64,000 bases of DNA, taken from Candidatus Gemmiger excrementigallinarum (GTDB lineage Bacteria; Bacillota; Clostridia; Oscillospirales; Ruminococcaceae). The DNA lies in the NCBI GenBank assembly GCA_019116445.1, contig DXBP01000006.1, positions 1-64,000 of the forward strand. The letters run 5' to 3'. Below the pieces are notes generated by a model, which saw only the letters and a program-made list of their open reading frames with translations, was not told the origin of the DNA and did no database searches. Position 1 is the stretch's first letter, and each line of letters opens with the position of its first letter. The position numbers were made by a program, and so were the translations under genes. Of the stretch, positions 52,820 through 61,616 are shown piece by piece.

Positions 52820-53797
52820 ATGAAACTTCTCATCGTAGGTCTGGGCAGCATGGGCAAGCGCCGTGCCCGGCTGGCCAAAGGCATGGATGCCACGGTGGAA
52901 ATCGTGGGCGTGGACAGCGCTGACGCCCGCCGCGCCGAAGCCAAAGAACTGGGCCTTGTGACCGATGCCTGGGCTTCCATCGGCGAGGCGGTGGCGGCCG
53001 CCCATCCCGATGCTGCCCTGGTCTGCACCGCGCCGCTGTCCCATGCGGGTATCATCAGCGAGCTGCTGGACCATGATCTGCCGGTTTTCACCGAGCTGAA
53101 CCTGGTGCGGGACGGCTATGCTGAGAACATGGCCAAGGCGGCCGAGAAACATCTGCCGCTGTTTTTGTCTTCCACCATGCTCTACCGCCGGGAAACCCAG
53201 TACATCAAAAAAGCCGTGCAGGATTTTGGCAAACCGGTCCATTACATCTATCATATCGGGCAGTATCTGCCCGACTGGCATCCCTGGGAAAATTACAAGA
53301 ACTTCTTTGTGGGCAATGCCCGCACTGGCGGCGTGCGGGAAATTTTCGGCATCGACCTGCCCTGGCTGCTGGATGCCTTCGGCGATGTGGAGAATATGAC
53401 AGTACAGACCGATTCCATCAGCGACCTGGGTCTGCCCTACCCCGACTGCGCCACCCTGCTGCTGCGCCACAAGAGCGGCGCCCAGGGCGTGTTGGCAGCG
53501 GATGTGGTTTCCCGCAAAGCCGTGCGCAACTTTGAATGTTTCGGTGACGGGCTGCACCTGTTCTGGGAGGGCAATCCCAAAGCCCTGTACGAGTTCCGGG
53601 ACGGCGACAAGCAGTTTGTGGACACCTACAAGAGCTTTGAGCACGACAGCCGCTACAGCGACAACATCGTGGAGAACGCCTACGTGGACGAGCTGGCTAA
53701 CTTCTTCGGCGTGCTGAAGGGCACCGAAACGCCCTGCTGGAGTTTTGAGAAAGACCTGGCAGCCATCGACCTAATGGATGCCGTGGAACAAGCCTGA
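52820..53797 (+). CDS. Gfo/Idh/MocA family oxidoreductase (first of two)
   Basis: The 325-residue enzyme has an N-terminal Rossmann motif MKLLIVGLGSMGKRRARLAK and a cofactor region DAALVCTAPLSHAGIISELL with FTELNLVRDGYAENMAKAAE. It probably reduces or oxidises a sugar intermediate with NAD(P). A comparable oxidoreductase is found in Campylobacter legionaminic clusters, but its step is not firmly assigned to my knowledge. The start is 2 nt after the epimerase stop, with AAAGGAG. Confidence 0.82.
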   Translation: MKLLIVGLGSMGKRRARLAKGMDATVEIVGVDSADARRAEAKELGLVTDAWASIGEAVAAAHPDAALVCTAPLSHAGIISELLDHDLPVFTELNLVRDGYAENMAKAAEKHLPLFLSSTMLYRRETQYIKKAVQDFGKPVHYIYHIGQYLPDWHPWENYKNFFVGNARTGGVREIFGIDLPWLLDAFGDVENMTVQTDSISDLGLPYPDCATLLLRHKSGAQGVLAADVVSRKAVRNFECFGDGLHLFWEGNPKALYEFRDGDKQFVDTYKSFEHDSRYSDNIVENAYVDELANFFGVLKGTETPCWSFEKDLAAIDLMDAVEQA

Positions 53798-53823
53798 CCT
53801 ATTATAAAAAGGAGGACCCGGCC

Positions 53824-54171
53824 ATGTTTTTTGACCCGTTTTCCTTCATGTTTTCTATCTTTCCGCTGATCGTCATCGTGCTGTTCGTGGTCGTTCTGGT
53901 GCGCGGGTTGCGAGAATGGTCCCGCAACAACGCGGCTCCCCGGCTGAGCGTGCCTGCCACCGTGGTGACCAAACGGCGGGCCACCCATCCCATCGCCGGC
54001 ACACATACCGTCAGCACCACCTACTACGCCACTTTCCAGTTTGGGAGCGGCGACCGGCTGGAACTGCGTCTGCCCTGGCATGACGCCGGTATGATCGCCG
54101 AAGGGGATCATGGCACGCTGCACTTCCAGGGGACCCGTTACCTGGGCTTTGACCGTGACCAAACTACCTGA
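53824..54171 (+). CDS. DUF2500-like membrane protein
   Basis: The 115-residue protein has one helix (FSIFPLIVIVLFVVVLVRGL) and a small beta domain (SVPATVVTKRRATHPIAGTH, TYYATFQFGSGDRLELRLPW) as in the DUF2500 family. Function unknown. It is placed between two oxidoreductase genes of the sugar cluster with tight spacing (26 and 15 nt) and its own AAGGAGG, so it is co-transcribed though not obviously a sugar enzyme. Confidence 0.75.
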   Translation: MFFDPFSFMFSIFPLIVIVLFVVVLVRGLREWSRNNAAPRLSVPATVVTKRRATHPIAGTHTVSTTYYATFQFGSGDRLELRLPWHDAGMIAEGDHGTLHFQGTRYLGFDRDQTT

Positions 54172-54186
54172 CAGGGAGGATTTCCC

Positions 54187-55134
54187 ATGCAGACTTTGAC
54201 CGCGCTGTTCGTGGGGCTGGGCTCCATCGGAACGCGCCACCTGAACAACCTTGCAACGCTGTGCGCCGACCGTGGCTGGACGCTGCAGGCCGATGCGCTG
54301 CGCAGCGACCTGACCCGCCCACTGCGCCCCGGTGTGGCGGAGAAACTCCGCGCCCAATATGCCGAGGCCGCCCAGCTGCCCGCCCGCTATGACCTGATTT
54401 TTATTACCAACCCCACCAGCCTGCACGCCGAGGCCCTGCGCACCGTGTACGGCCGGGGCGGGGCGCTGTTCATTGAAAAGCCGATTTTCTCAGCCGAGCA
54501 GACCGGGCTGAAACTGGCAGATTATCTGCCGGCAGGGCAAAAAGCCTATGTAGCTGCCCCCATGCGGTGGTGCGGCACCATGCTGGCACTGAAAGCTCTG
54601 CTGCCCACCCTGCGCCCCTACTGTGCCCGGGTCATCTGTTCCAGCTATCTGCCGGACTGGCGCCCCGGTGTGGACTACCGCACGGTGTACAGCGCCCACA
54701 AGGCGCTGGGCGGCGGTGTGACCATTGACCTGATCCATGAATGGGACTATCTGGTGGATCTGTTCGGTGTGCCGGAGGAACTGCACAATTTCAAGGGCAC
54801 CTACTCTGACCTGGAAATTGACTCCGATGACCTGTCGGTCTACATTGCCCGGTACCCTTCCCTGCTGGCGGAGGTGCATCTCGACTACTTCGGCCGGGGC
54901 TACCGCCGTTCCATTGAACTGTTCTGCCACGATGGCAGCGTGGTGGCGGACTTTGGTGCCGGTACGCTGACCCTGCCCGACGGCACTGTGCAGCATTACG
55001 AGGAGGACATCAACCGCCGCTACCAGCGGGAGATGGAATATTTTGTGGACTACGCGCTGGGGAACACCCCGGCCAGCTGCAATTCGCCGGAACTGGCCTT
55101 GCAGGTATTACAACTGACGTTGGGAGAGAAATGA
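54187..55134 (+). CDS. Gfo/Idh/MocA family oxidoreductase (second)
   Basis: The 315-residue product starts MQTLTALFVGLGSIGTRHLN (Rossmann fold) with RYDLIFITNPTSLHAEALRT and GGALFIEKPIFSAEQTGLKL, the family's Glu-Lys-Pro motif; GGVTIDLIHEWDYLVDLFGV lies in the substrate domain. It is a diverged relative of the enzyme at 52820 and may act on another oxidation step or form a heteromer with it. The stop is one base from the cytidylyltransferase ATG. Confidence 0.84.
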   Translation: MQTLTALFVGLGSIGTRHLNNLATLCADRGWTLQADALRSDLTRPLRPGVAEKLRAQYAEAAQLPARYDLIFITNPTSLHAEALRTVYGRGGALFIEKPIFSAEQTGLKLADYLPAGQKAYVAAPMRWCGTMLALKALLPTLRPYCARVICSSYLPDWRPGVDYRTVYSAHKALGGGVTIDLIHEWDYLVDLFGVPEELHNFKGTYSDLEIDSDDLSVYIARYPSLLAEVHLDYFGRGYRRSIELFCHDGSVVADFGAGTLTLPDGTVQHYEEDINRRYQREMEYFVDYALGNTPASCNSPELALQVLQLTLGEK

Positions 55135-55135
55135 C

Positions 55136-55900
55136 ATGAATCGTCTGCTCATCACCATTTGCGGCCGTGCCGGCAGCAAGGGATTCAAGAACAAGAACCT
55201 GAAAGTTTTTTGCGGCAAGCCGCTGGTTTACTACTCTTTGAGCGCGGCGGAGCTGTTCTGCCGCAACCACCCGGAACTGCAGGTGGACATTGCCCTAAAC
55301 ACCGACAGCCAGGAACTGGCCGATCTGGTGGCGGCCCAATACCCGGAGGTCGTCTATCTGCCCCGGGGCGAGGAACTGGGCGGTGACAAGGTGCCCAAAA
55401 TGGCAGTCTACCAGGACAGCCTGCGCCGTATGGAGGAGCGCACCGGCGCGGCCTACGACTGGCACATGGACCTGGACATTACCAGTCCCCTGCGCACCGC
55501 TGCCGATATTGAAAATGCCTTTGCCCTCAAGCAGGCCCGGGAGGACCTGGACCTGGTATTCAGTGTCTGTGAAGCCCGCCGCAACCCCTGGTTCAACATG
55601 GTCAAGACCGTGGACGACCATGTGGAGCAGGTCATCCACAGCGAGTTCACCGGCCGCCAGCAGGCGCCCGATGTCTACGACGTGAACGCCTCCATCTATG
55701 TGTTCCGCCGGGATTTTCTGGCCAGCAACACCGACGGTATGCTATGGCGGGGCAAGATCGGCGTCAGCGTCATGATGGATACCGGCATCATTGACATTGA
55801 TTCAGAGCACGATTATCTGCTGATGGAAGCAATCGCTCAGCATCTGTATGCCCATTACCCCGAATTCAACGCGGTACGGGAGAACATCCGTGGCGAGTAA
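55136..55900 (+). CDS. CMP-nonulosonic acid synthetase (NeuA/LegF/PtmB type)
   Basis: The 254-residue enzyme activates a nine-carbon acid with CTP. MNRLLITICGRAGSKGFKNK is the nucleotide-binding P-loop-like motif of acylneuraminate cytidylyltransferases; WHMDLDITSPLRTAADIENA and VNASIYVFRRDFL are further signatures, and GVSVMMDTGIIDIDSEHDYL near the end carries the metal/substrate Asp residues. It closes the sugar cluster. The following ThrE gene starts 11 nt inside its end. Confidence 0.92.
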   Translation: MNRLLITICGRAGSKGFKNKNLKVFCGKPLVYYSLSAAELFCRNHPELQVDIALNTDSQELADLVAAQYPEVVYLPRGEELGGDKVPKMAVYQDSLRRMEERTGAAYDWHMDLDITSPLRTAADIENAFALKQAREDLDLVFSVCEARRNPWFNMVKTVDDHVEQVIHSEFTGRQQAPDVYDVNASIYVFRRDFLASNTDGMLWRGKIGVSVMMDTGIIDIDSEHDYLLMEAIAQHLYAHYPEFNAVRENIRGE

Positions 55901-56666
55901 AACATTTGAGCAGACCCTTGACCTGATCCTGGATGCAGGCCAGACCATGCTGGAAAACGGCGGCGAAGTGTTCCGCGCCCAGCAAACCATGGAGATCATG
56001 GCCCGCAGTCTGCAGCTGCAGGAGTTCCACGTCTATGTACTCACCAACGGCATCTTTGCTTCGGCCCGGCCTGACGGCGGCGAAAGCCTGAGCATGGTAC
56101 GCCATGTGCCGACGATTTCCATTCATCTGGGCCGCGTGGAGGCCGTAAACGAGTTATCCCGGGAATTGGCGGAGGGACAGCTGGATCTGTGCGGGGCACG
56201 GCAACGGCTGAACGAAGCCCAGTCCATCGGCTCCATCCCGCCCCGCGCCGAACGCCTGGCCTGTGTGGTAGGCAGCGCTTGTTTCGCCTACCTGTTCGGC
56301 GGTGCGCTGGCAGAAATGCTGGTTGCCGCCGTCGCCGGGCTGATGGAATCCGCTATCTGCCAGCAGTTCGGCAAACGGCGTATTAACCGGATTTTCACGG
56401 ATATCATTGCGGCGGGGCTGTGCACCCTGTGGGCACTGGGCGTCAGCATTTTTGTGCCAACGCTGGATGTGAACACCGCTACCATCGGCGCCCTGATGGT
56501 GCTGACGCCCGGCGTTGCCCTGACCATGGGCATCCGGGATATTATCAACGCCGACTATCTTTCGGGCGCGATCCGCTTGCTGGACGCCGTGCTCATCGCC
56601 GGCAGCCTGGCCTGCGGCGTGGTACTGGCCTGGCTGATCGGACGTGGATTGGGGGCGATGCTGTAA
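55890..56666 (+). CDS. Threonine/serine exporter, N-terminal-type subunit (ThrE/DUF1212)
   Basis: The 258-residue protein (GTG start, GGGAG 7 nt upstream) begins MASKTFEQTLDLILDAGQTM and has LENGGEVFRAQQTMEIMARS and FHVYVLTNGIFASARPDGGE, the cytosolic DUF1212 part, followed by five helices. The split ThrE system is assumed to export small amino acids or peptides. It overlaps both neighbours, so is translated with them; a link to the sugar cluster may be only transcriptional. Confidence 0.9.
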   Translation: MASKTFEQTLDLILDAGQTMLENGGEVFRAQQTMEIMARSLQLQEFHVYVLTNGIFASARPDGGESLSMVRHVPTISIHLGRVEAVNELSRELAEGQLDLCGARQRLNEAQSIGSIPPRAERLACVVGSACFAYLFGGALAEMLVAAVAGLMESAICQQFGKRRINRIFTDIIAAGLCTLWALGVSIFVPTLDVNTATIGALMVLTPGVALTMGIRDIINADYLSGAIRLLDAVLIAGSLACGVVLAWLIGRGLGAML

Positions 56667-57106
56667 TGACGTTGTGGATGAATTATCTGATGCAGTTTCT
56701 GGTAGCCGTGGTCGCCACCATCAGCTTCGGTGTAACCTTCCGTGTTTCGCCGCGGCATTACCTTGCCTGCGGCATCACCGGCGCGGTGGGGTGGCTTGTC
56801 TATGTGCTTTGCACCGGACTGTTGAGCACCAGCGCCCCCGTTGCCACACTGGTAGCCGCTCTGCCGCTGACGGCCTGCGCGCGGCTGTTTGCCATCCGGC
56901 ACAAGGCCCCCATCACCATTTTTTTGCTGTGCGGCATCTTCCCGCTGGTGCCCGGTGCCGGCATCTACTACACCGCCTATTACTTCCTGCGCGATGACCG
57001 TTCCCTGTTTGCCAACAAGGGCGTCGAAACGCTGAAAATTGCGGTAGCGCTGGCCTTGGGTATTGCCCTTGTGTGCAGTATCCCCCTCAAGCGCCATAAA
57101 TCCTGA
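56666..57106 (+). CDS. Threonine/serine exporter, C-terminal-type subunit (DUF3815)
   Basis: The 146-residue protein has four to five helices, with MNYLMQFLVAVVATISFGVT, FRVSPRHYLACGITGAVGWL and ITIFLLCGIFPLVPGAGIYY, the signature of ThrE_2/DUF3815. The start overlaps the partner stop as TAATG. Together the two subunits match one full ThrE protein. A terminator follows. Confidence 0.9.
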   Translation: MTLWMNYLMQFLVAVVATISFGVTFRVSPRHYLACGITGAVGWLVYVLCTGLLSTSAPVATLVAALPLTACARLFAIRHKAPITIFLLCGIFPLVPGAGIYYTAYYFLRDDRSLFANKGVETLKIAVALALGIALVCSIPLKRHKS

Positions 57107-57114
57107 ATCAAAAC

Positions 57115-57151
57115 GCCGGAAGCTCCCGCGGGAGCTTCCGGCATCTTTTTG
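57115..57151 (+). terminator. thrE pair terminator
   Basis: Stem GCCGGAAGCTCCC / GGGAGCTTCCGGC with a 2-nt centre, then ATCTTTTTG. Confidence 0.85.
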
Positions 57152-57163
57152 TTCGGGAACCCA

Positions 57164-57721
57164 TCATTCGGTGGGATATTCGATCTCAGTTTCCGCTGCG
57201 GCGGCCTGGGTTTCCTCCTGCTGGGCAGCAGCGGCGGATTCGGCACTGGCTTTAGCCGCCGTGACCAGACCCGTCACCTCACCCGACGGCTTTTGCAACA
57301 GATAGGCGCCGATGGCCTTGGCTTTATATACCAGCAGCACACAATAGGTGTCCTGGTCCCCGGTGGAAAGCTCCGGGCACAACAACGTCCACTTTTCCAC
57401 CGTCTTGCCTTTGTAGTCCGCAAGGTCCAGGTCACTTTCCTGCACCACCTGGTTGAAAGCCGTGAAACTGTCGTCCCACTTCTTGGGAATCTTCACCTTA
57501 TCCACCGCCGCTGAAGAAAGGTCCGTTTCAAAACCGTATCCCGTAAAGTAGGTGCCGATGTCCTGGGTGGTTTCAATGCCCGGCGCCGCATCGGCAGCCG
57601 CCGTCACCGCATCGCCGGAAAAATGCACGGCTGCGGCAACCGTGCCGCACAGACACACTGCACACAGGGCAAGCGCGCCCGCCTGCCGCAGTCCGGGTTT
57701 CGTCACTGTAAATAAAAACAT
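57164..57721 (-). CDS. DUF4830-type exported protein
   Basis: The 185-residue protein has a signal-anchor (GALALCAVCLCGTVAAAVHF) and a small domain with GYGFETDLSSAAVDKVKIPK, FNQVVQESDLDLADYKGKTV and LLVYKAKAIGAYLLQKPSGE, matching DUF4830 proteins common in Clostridia. The tail is rich in Ala/Gln/Glu. Function unknown. It lies 60 nt after the GDPD gene with AAGGGGGC upstream, probably the same transcript. Confidence 0.78.
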   Translation of the reverse strand: MFLFTVTKPGLRQAGALALCAVCLCGTVAAAVHFSGDAVTAAADAAPGIETTQDIGTYFTGYGFETDLSSAAVDKVKIPKKWDDSFTAFNQVVQESDLDLADYKGKTVEKWTLLCPELSTGDQDTYCVLLVYKAKAIGAYLLQKPSGEVTGLVTAAKASAESAAAAQQEETQAAAAETEIEYPTE

Positions 57722-57781
57722 AAGCGCAGCCCCCTTGTTCTCATTCCATCGAATGATATGCGCGGGCTGCGCCTGGTATGC

Positions 57782-58642
57782 TTATTTGTATTTGGGTTCC
57801 GGCTCGTACCATTGGAAGATAACGGCGTCATTTTCCTGTTCCAGCCGGGCAATGTCGTGGTCCGGCAGTGCCGTCCACATGACCGTCATGGCTCCCAGCG
57901 CCGCACACAAGCGGATGGCCCAATTGCGTTTGTCGGGGCACCAGGCGATGAAATCCGGCCGGGCGATGAGATTTCCGAAACAGTGGGAAAGCAGGTATGC
58001 CGCCACCCGGGGCGTACCGATTTTCCGATGGTTGCGGTAACTGTCCGCCAGCTGTCCGCGGACTACCCCCGGCGCCAGAATCCGCACCAGCCGCACCACG
58101 CGGGGGTCAAAACTTTCGATGCAATAGGGACCGGGATAGTTTTTGAGTGCCGACAATACCGCGCGGCACAGTTCCAGCAGGTACCGGCCGCGGTACTCGT
58201 ACCGACTTTTGATCTCCACGATCAGGGGCGTGGAGGGGTTGGCGGCCGCCACCGTGCGCAAAACTTCTGTAAAAAGCGGTGCGTGTTCCCCGCTGCCGGC
58301 CAGCGGCAATGCCGATACCACCGGCCACGGGGTATTACCGACGCCGCCCTTGACCGGGGTCATGCGGTCCAGGGTGTCATCATGGAACACCACCAGCTGG
58401 CGGTCCTCGGTAAACTGAACGTCCAGTTCAATGCCATACCCATTGCGGGCCGCTGCGGCAAAAGCCGGCAGGCTGTTTTCCGGCGGGCGCTGCTGGGCAC
58501 CGAACAGGCCGCGGTGGGCATAGCTGCGCCCGAAAAACGGCTGCCGCAGCCTTTTGCGCGGGGCACCGGGCCACACCAGAAACAGCACCAGAACCACAAA
58601 CAAAACCGGAACTGCCGCCAACAGCAGCAACAACCACAACAT
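57782..58642 (-). CDS. Glycerophosphodiester phosphodiesterase
   Basis: GDPD hydrolyses glycerophosphodiesters to glycerol-3-phosphate and an alcohol. The 286-residue enzyme has an N-terminal membrane anchor (WLLLLLAAVPVLFVVLVLFL) and the TIM-barrel motifs SYAHRGLFGAQQRPPENSLP, GYGIELDVQFTEDRQLVVFH and DDTLDRMTPVKG, giving the HR...E.D...H active site. GAGGTG precedes the ATG and a promoter lies at 58664-58692. Orientation of the catalytic domain relative to the membrane is uncertain. Confidence 0.92.
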   Translation of the reverse strand: MLWLLLLLAAVPVLFVVLVLFLVWPGAPRKRLRQPFFGRSYAHRGLFGAQQRPPENSLPAFAAAARNGYGIELDVQFTEDRQLVVFHDDTLDRMTPVKGGVGNTPWPVVSALPLAGSGEHAPLFTEVLRTVAAANPSTPLIVEIKSRYEYRGRYLLELCRAVLSALKNYPGPYCIESFDPRVVRLVRILAPGVVRGQLADSYRNHRKIGTPRVAAYLLSHCFGNLIARPDFIAWCPDKRNWAIRLCAALGAMTVMWTALPDHDIARLEQENDAVIFQWYEPEPKYK

Positions 58643-58663
58643 AGCATCACCTCTTTATTATTA

Positions 58664-58692
58664 ATTGTATCGCACCGCCGCCAAAAATGCAA
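58664..58692 (-). promoter_or_regulatory. GDPD gene promoter
   Basis: Minus-strand TTGCAT (58687-58692), 17-nt spacer, TACAAT (58664-58669). Confidence 0.72.
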
Positions 58693-58819
58693 TTGTTCCC
58701 CGGGAACACAACCTGTCCGACCGGGAAATTTTATAGTTTTTTTCAAAAGTTTTCACAATTTCGCCACGCCCAAAGGATATTGTGGTACAATAGAAAGTGT
58801 GATAAAGGAGGCCGACTTT

Positions 58820-59503
58820 ATGGCAAAAATTTTGGTCGTGGACGATGAGCCGCGGATCCGGGATCTGATCCGCGAACATTTGCAATATGCCGGTTACACC
58901 TGTGAGGAGGCCGGGGACGGTGCCGCTGCCCTGAGCGCTTTGACGCAGGGCGGGATCGATCTGGTGATTCTGGACATCATGATGCCGTTCATGGACGGCA
59001 TGACCTGCCTGCGGGAGATGCGCACCCGCAAAATTATGACGCCGGTGATCATGCTGACCGCCCGCAGCGAGGAATACGACAAGCTGGCCGGGCTGGAAGG
59101 CGGCGCCGACGATTATGTGGTAAAGCCTTTCTCGCCCCGGGAACTGGTGGCCCGCGTAAAGGCCGTGCTGGCCCGCACGATGCCCCGTACCGACGACAGC
59201 CAGAGCAGCTACGTCTTCGGTGACCTGAGCATTGATACCGCCAGCCACACCGTCAAGGTGGCCGGCCAGGAAGCCCCCCTTACCCCTAAGGAATTTGACC
59301 TGCTGGTGTTCCTTGTAAGTAACAAAGGCATTGCCTTGAGCCGCGAGAAAATTCTGCAGAAGGTCTGGAACTACGACTATTACGGCGAGGACCGCACCGT
59401 GGATACGCACATCAAGATGCTGCGCGGCCACCTGGGCCCCTGCCGCAACTACATTGTAACGGTGTGGGGCATCGGCTACAAGTTCGACCCCGACACCCTG
59501 TAA
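58820..59503 (+). CDS. OmpR/PhoB family response regulator
   Basis: The 227-residue protein starts MAKILVVDDEPRIRDLIREH (AAAGGAGG upstream). The receiver domain has DLVILDIMMPFMDGM with the phosphoacceptor at about Asp52, VIMLTARSEEYDKLAGLEGG and the switch Lys in DDYVVKPFSPRELVARV. A C-terminal winged helix follows (LTPKEFDLLVFLVSNKGIAL, RTVDTHIKMLRGHLG). It forms a pair with the kinase 17 nt downstream. Confidence 0.96.
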   Translation: MAKILVVDDEPRIRDLIREHLQYAGYTCEEAGDGAAALSALTQGGIDLVILDIMMPFMDGMTCLREMRTRKIMTPVIMLTARSEEYDKLAGLEGGADDYVVKPFSPRELVARVKAVLARTMPRTDDSQSSYVFGDLSIDTASHTVKVAGQEAPLTPKEFDLLVFLVSNKGIALSREKILQKVWNYDYYGEDRTVDTHIKMLRGHLGPCRNYIVTVWGIGYKFDPDTL

Positions 59504-59520
59504 AAAGGAGTGCAGGCGTT

Positions 59521-61041
59521 TTGAAACAACACGCCCCCAAAACGCAGCGCAAATTCGTGATGAGCATTCGCTGGCAGCTGATGCTGTTCATTACCGGCAT
59601 GACGCTGCTGACGCTGGCGCTGGTGTGGGGAGTCATTACCTACGCACTGGTGCCGCAGTACAACCGCACCATCCGCAACAAGCTGGAAAGCAAGGCCGCC
59701 GCCATTGTGGCCATGATCGACCAGAGCGAGCTGCCCATCTCCAACCGGGATTTTGGCGTGCTGGTACTCAACAGCGATTTCTGGAAACAGGTCAGTGATA
59801 CCTTCATCAACAAAACCATCAATGTGGATGGCTGCTGCGTGGATTTCAGCGATACCACCCTGCGCTGCCTGAAAGCCTACGAGAGTATGTACCCCTGCCT
59901 TTTGCATGAGAGTACCGGTGCTTTCGGCGGGGAATTTGTCACCAACGTGAACACGGCGCTGGTGATCCAGATGCGGCAGAAACTGTTCAGCCAGGGTTCT
60001 CTGTACGAGATCGTCCGCTCCAGTTCCAGCCAGCAGATGCTGGTGGGGCATCTTTCGGCGGACGGCCAGTATGGCGTCATCGTTTCGGCCAGCCTGGCCC
60101 AGATTTCCACCGCCGCAGAGGTACTGCGTTCCATTCTGGTCCCCCTGGCGCTGATTCTGCTGGTATTGGATCTGCTCTTCGCCATGCTGTTCAGCCGCTG
60201 GTTCACCCGCCCCATTGAACGGCTTTCGGCCGGTGCCCAGGAGATTGCCTCCGGCAACTACGATGTACAGATCTCGGTGGTGCACCGGGATGAGATCGGG
60301 CGTCTGGCGGAGGATTTCAACCACATGGCTTCCGAAGTCAAACGCAGTGCCCAGCTGGAAAAAGACATTCTGGCCAATGTAAGCCACGATCTGCGCACAC
60401 CGTTGACCCTGATCAAAGGCTATGCCGAAACCGTGCGGGACCTGACCGGTACCGATGATGCCAAACGCACCGAACAGTGCAACATCATCGTGGATGAAAC
60501 CGACCGTCTGTCGGCCCTGGTCAACAGTGTGATGGAGCTGAGCAAGGTTCAGAACGGCTCCGAAAAGCCCAACCCCATTGATTTTGACATGAGCGAACTC
60601 TGCTTTGAAGTAGCCGGACGCTATGACGCCCTGTGCGACCAGAACCACTGGACGCTGCGCCTGGAAGCCGACCATGCCGCTCCCGTCAACGCTGACCCTG
60701 CCATGATGGAACGGGTGCTGCACAACCTGCTGGGCAACGCCTTCCATCATATCGGGGAGGACGGCGTTGTGATATTGCGGGTGATCCCGCAGGATCAGGG
60801 CTGCCGTGTGGAAGTGGTGGACCACGGCCCCGGTATTCCGCCGGAGGATCTGCCCCACCTGTTTGACCGCTACTATCGCGCCCGCCAGGATGCCGGCAAG
60901 ACTGGCACCGGGCTGGGACTTTCCATCACAAAGGCGATCCTGCAGCAGCACGGATTCGCCTTCGGGGTGGACAGCGCGGTGGGCCAGGGTTCTACCTTCT
61001 GGTTCACCATGTGCGATACCCGTACCCAACCGAATCCCTGA
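59521..61041 (+). CDS. Membrane sensor histidine kinase
   Basis: The 506-residue kinase starts at a TTG 10 nt after AAGGAG (ATG at 59560 is an alternative). Two helices (LMLFITGMTLLTLALVWGVI; ILVPLALILLVLDLLFAMLF) bracket an extracytoplasmic domain of about 170 residues with four Cys (GCCVDF, LRCLKAYESMYPC). HAMP, then HisKA (LANVSHDLRTPLTLIKGYAE) and HATPase (NLLGNAFHH, DHGPGIPP, GTGLGLSI) follow. The clustered Cys in the sensor region could bind metal or form disulfides. Signal unknown. Confidence 0.94.
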   Translation: MKQHAPKTQRKFVMSIRWQLMLFITGMTLLTLALVWGVITYALVPQYNRTIRNKLESKAAAIVAMIDQSELPISNRDFGVLVLNSDFWKQVSDTFINKTINVDGCCVDFSDTTLRCLKAYESMYPCLLHESTGAFGGEFVTNVNTALVIQMRQKLFSQGSLYEIVRSSSSQQMLVGHLSADGQYGVIVSASLAQISTAAEVLRSILVPLALILLVLDLLFAMLFSRWFTRPIERLSAGAQEIASGNYDVQISVVHRDEIGRLAEDFNHMASEVKRSAQLEKDILANVSHDLRTPLTLIKGYAETVRDLTGTDDAKRTEQCNIIVDETDRLSALVNSVMELSKVQNGSEKPNPIDFDMSELCFEVAGRYDALCDQNHWTLRLEADHAAPVNADPAMMERVLHNLLGNAFHHIGEDGVVILRVIPQDQGCRVEVVDHGPGIPPEDLPHLFDRYYRARQDAGKTGTGLGLSITKAILQQHGFAFGVDSAVGQGSTFWFTMCDTRTQPNP

Positions 61042-61060
61042 ACTGTTGGAGGAGACCGCG

Positions 61061-61597
61061 ATGGATAAACTCAACCGCGAAATGGATGAACAACTGGAAC
61101 AGCGGGTGGCCGACCTGACCGCCCACAACGACGAAACCGGTGACGGAAAGCTGGATGCTGCCGACCTGAAGGCCCAGCTCAACCGCATTGAAGCTCAGCT
61201 GGAACTGCAGGACCAGCAGAACCGCCGCATTATGCGCAACCAGCGTCTGCGCATGATGCTGAGCGTTGCGATGACCGCCGTATTGCTGATTGCTCTGGGC
61301 GTCTTCTTTTACTATGCCCGCATCGCCTACGGCCAGGTCATGCAGTCCACCGCCCAGGTCAATGAACTGGCTGTGACGCTGCAGAACAGCCTGAGTACCG
61401 TGGACCCCGAAGCCCTGGATTCCATGATGCAGGATCTGCCGGAGATCACTGAACAGCTGAAGCGCATTGACGTGGATGCCCTGAACCAGGTGCTGGACGG
61501 TCTGCCCCCCTTGATGGACAGCGTCAACCAGCTGCAGGAACAGGTAGCATCGATCAGCAATCTGTTCGGCGGGTTGGGGTCGGTATTGCGTTCCTGA
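61061..61597 (+). CDS. Coiled membrane protein, third gene of the two-component operon
   Basis: The 178-residue protein has a hydrophilic N-terminal coil (LDAADLKAQLNRIEAQLELQ), one helix (MMLSVAMTAVLLIALGVFFY) and a C-terminal coil (VDALNQVLDGLPPLMDSVNQ). Family not recognised. It lies 19 nt after the kinase with TTGGAGGAG upstream, so is co-transcribed; an accessory role in signalling or envelope structure is only a guess. A large hairpin (61617-61665) follows. Confidence 0.78.
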   Translation: MDKLNREMDEQLEQRVADLTAHNDETGDGKLDAADLKAQLNRIEAQLELQDQQNRRIMRNQRLRMMLSVAMTAVLLIALGVFFYYARIAYGQVMQSTAQVNELAVTLQNSLSTVDPEALDSMMQDLPEITEQLKRIDVDALNQVLDGLPPLMDSVNQLQEQVASISNLFGGLGSVLRS

Positions 61598-61616
61598 CTG
61601 CCGCATCTTATTCTGA

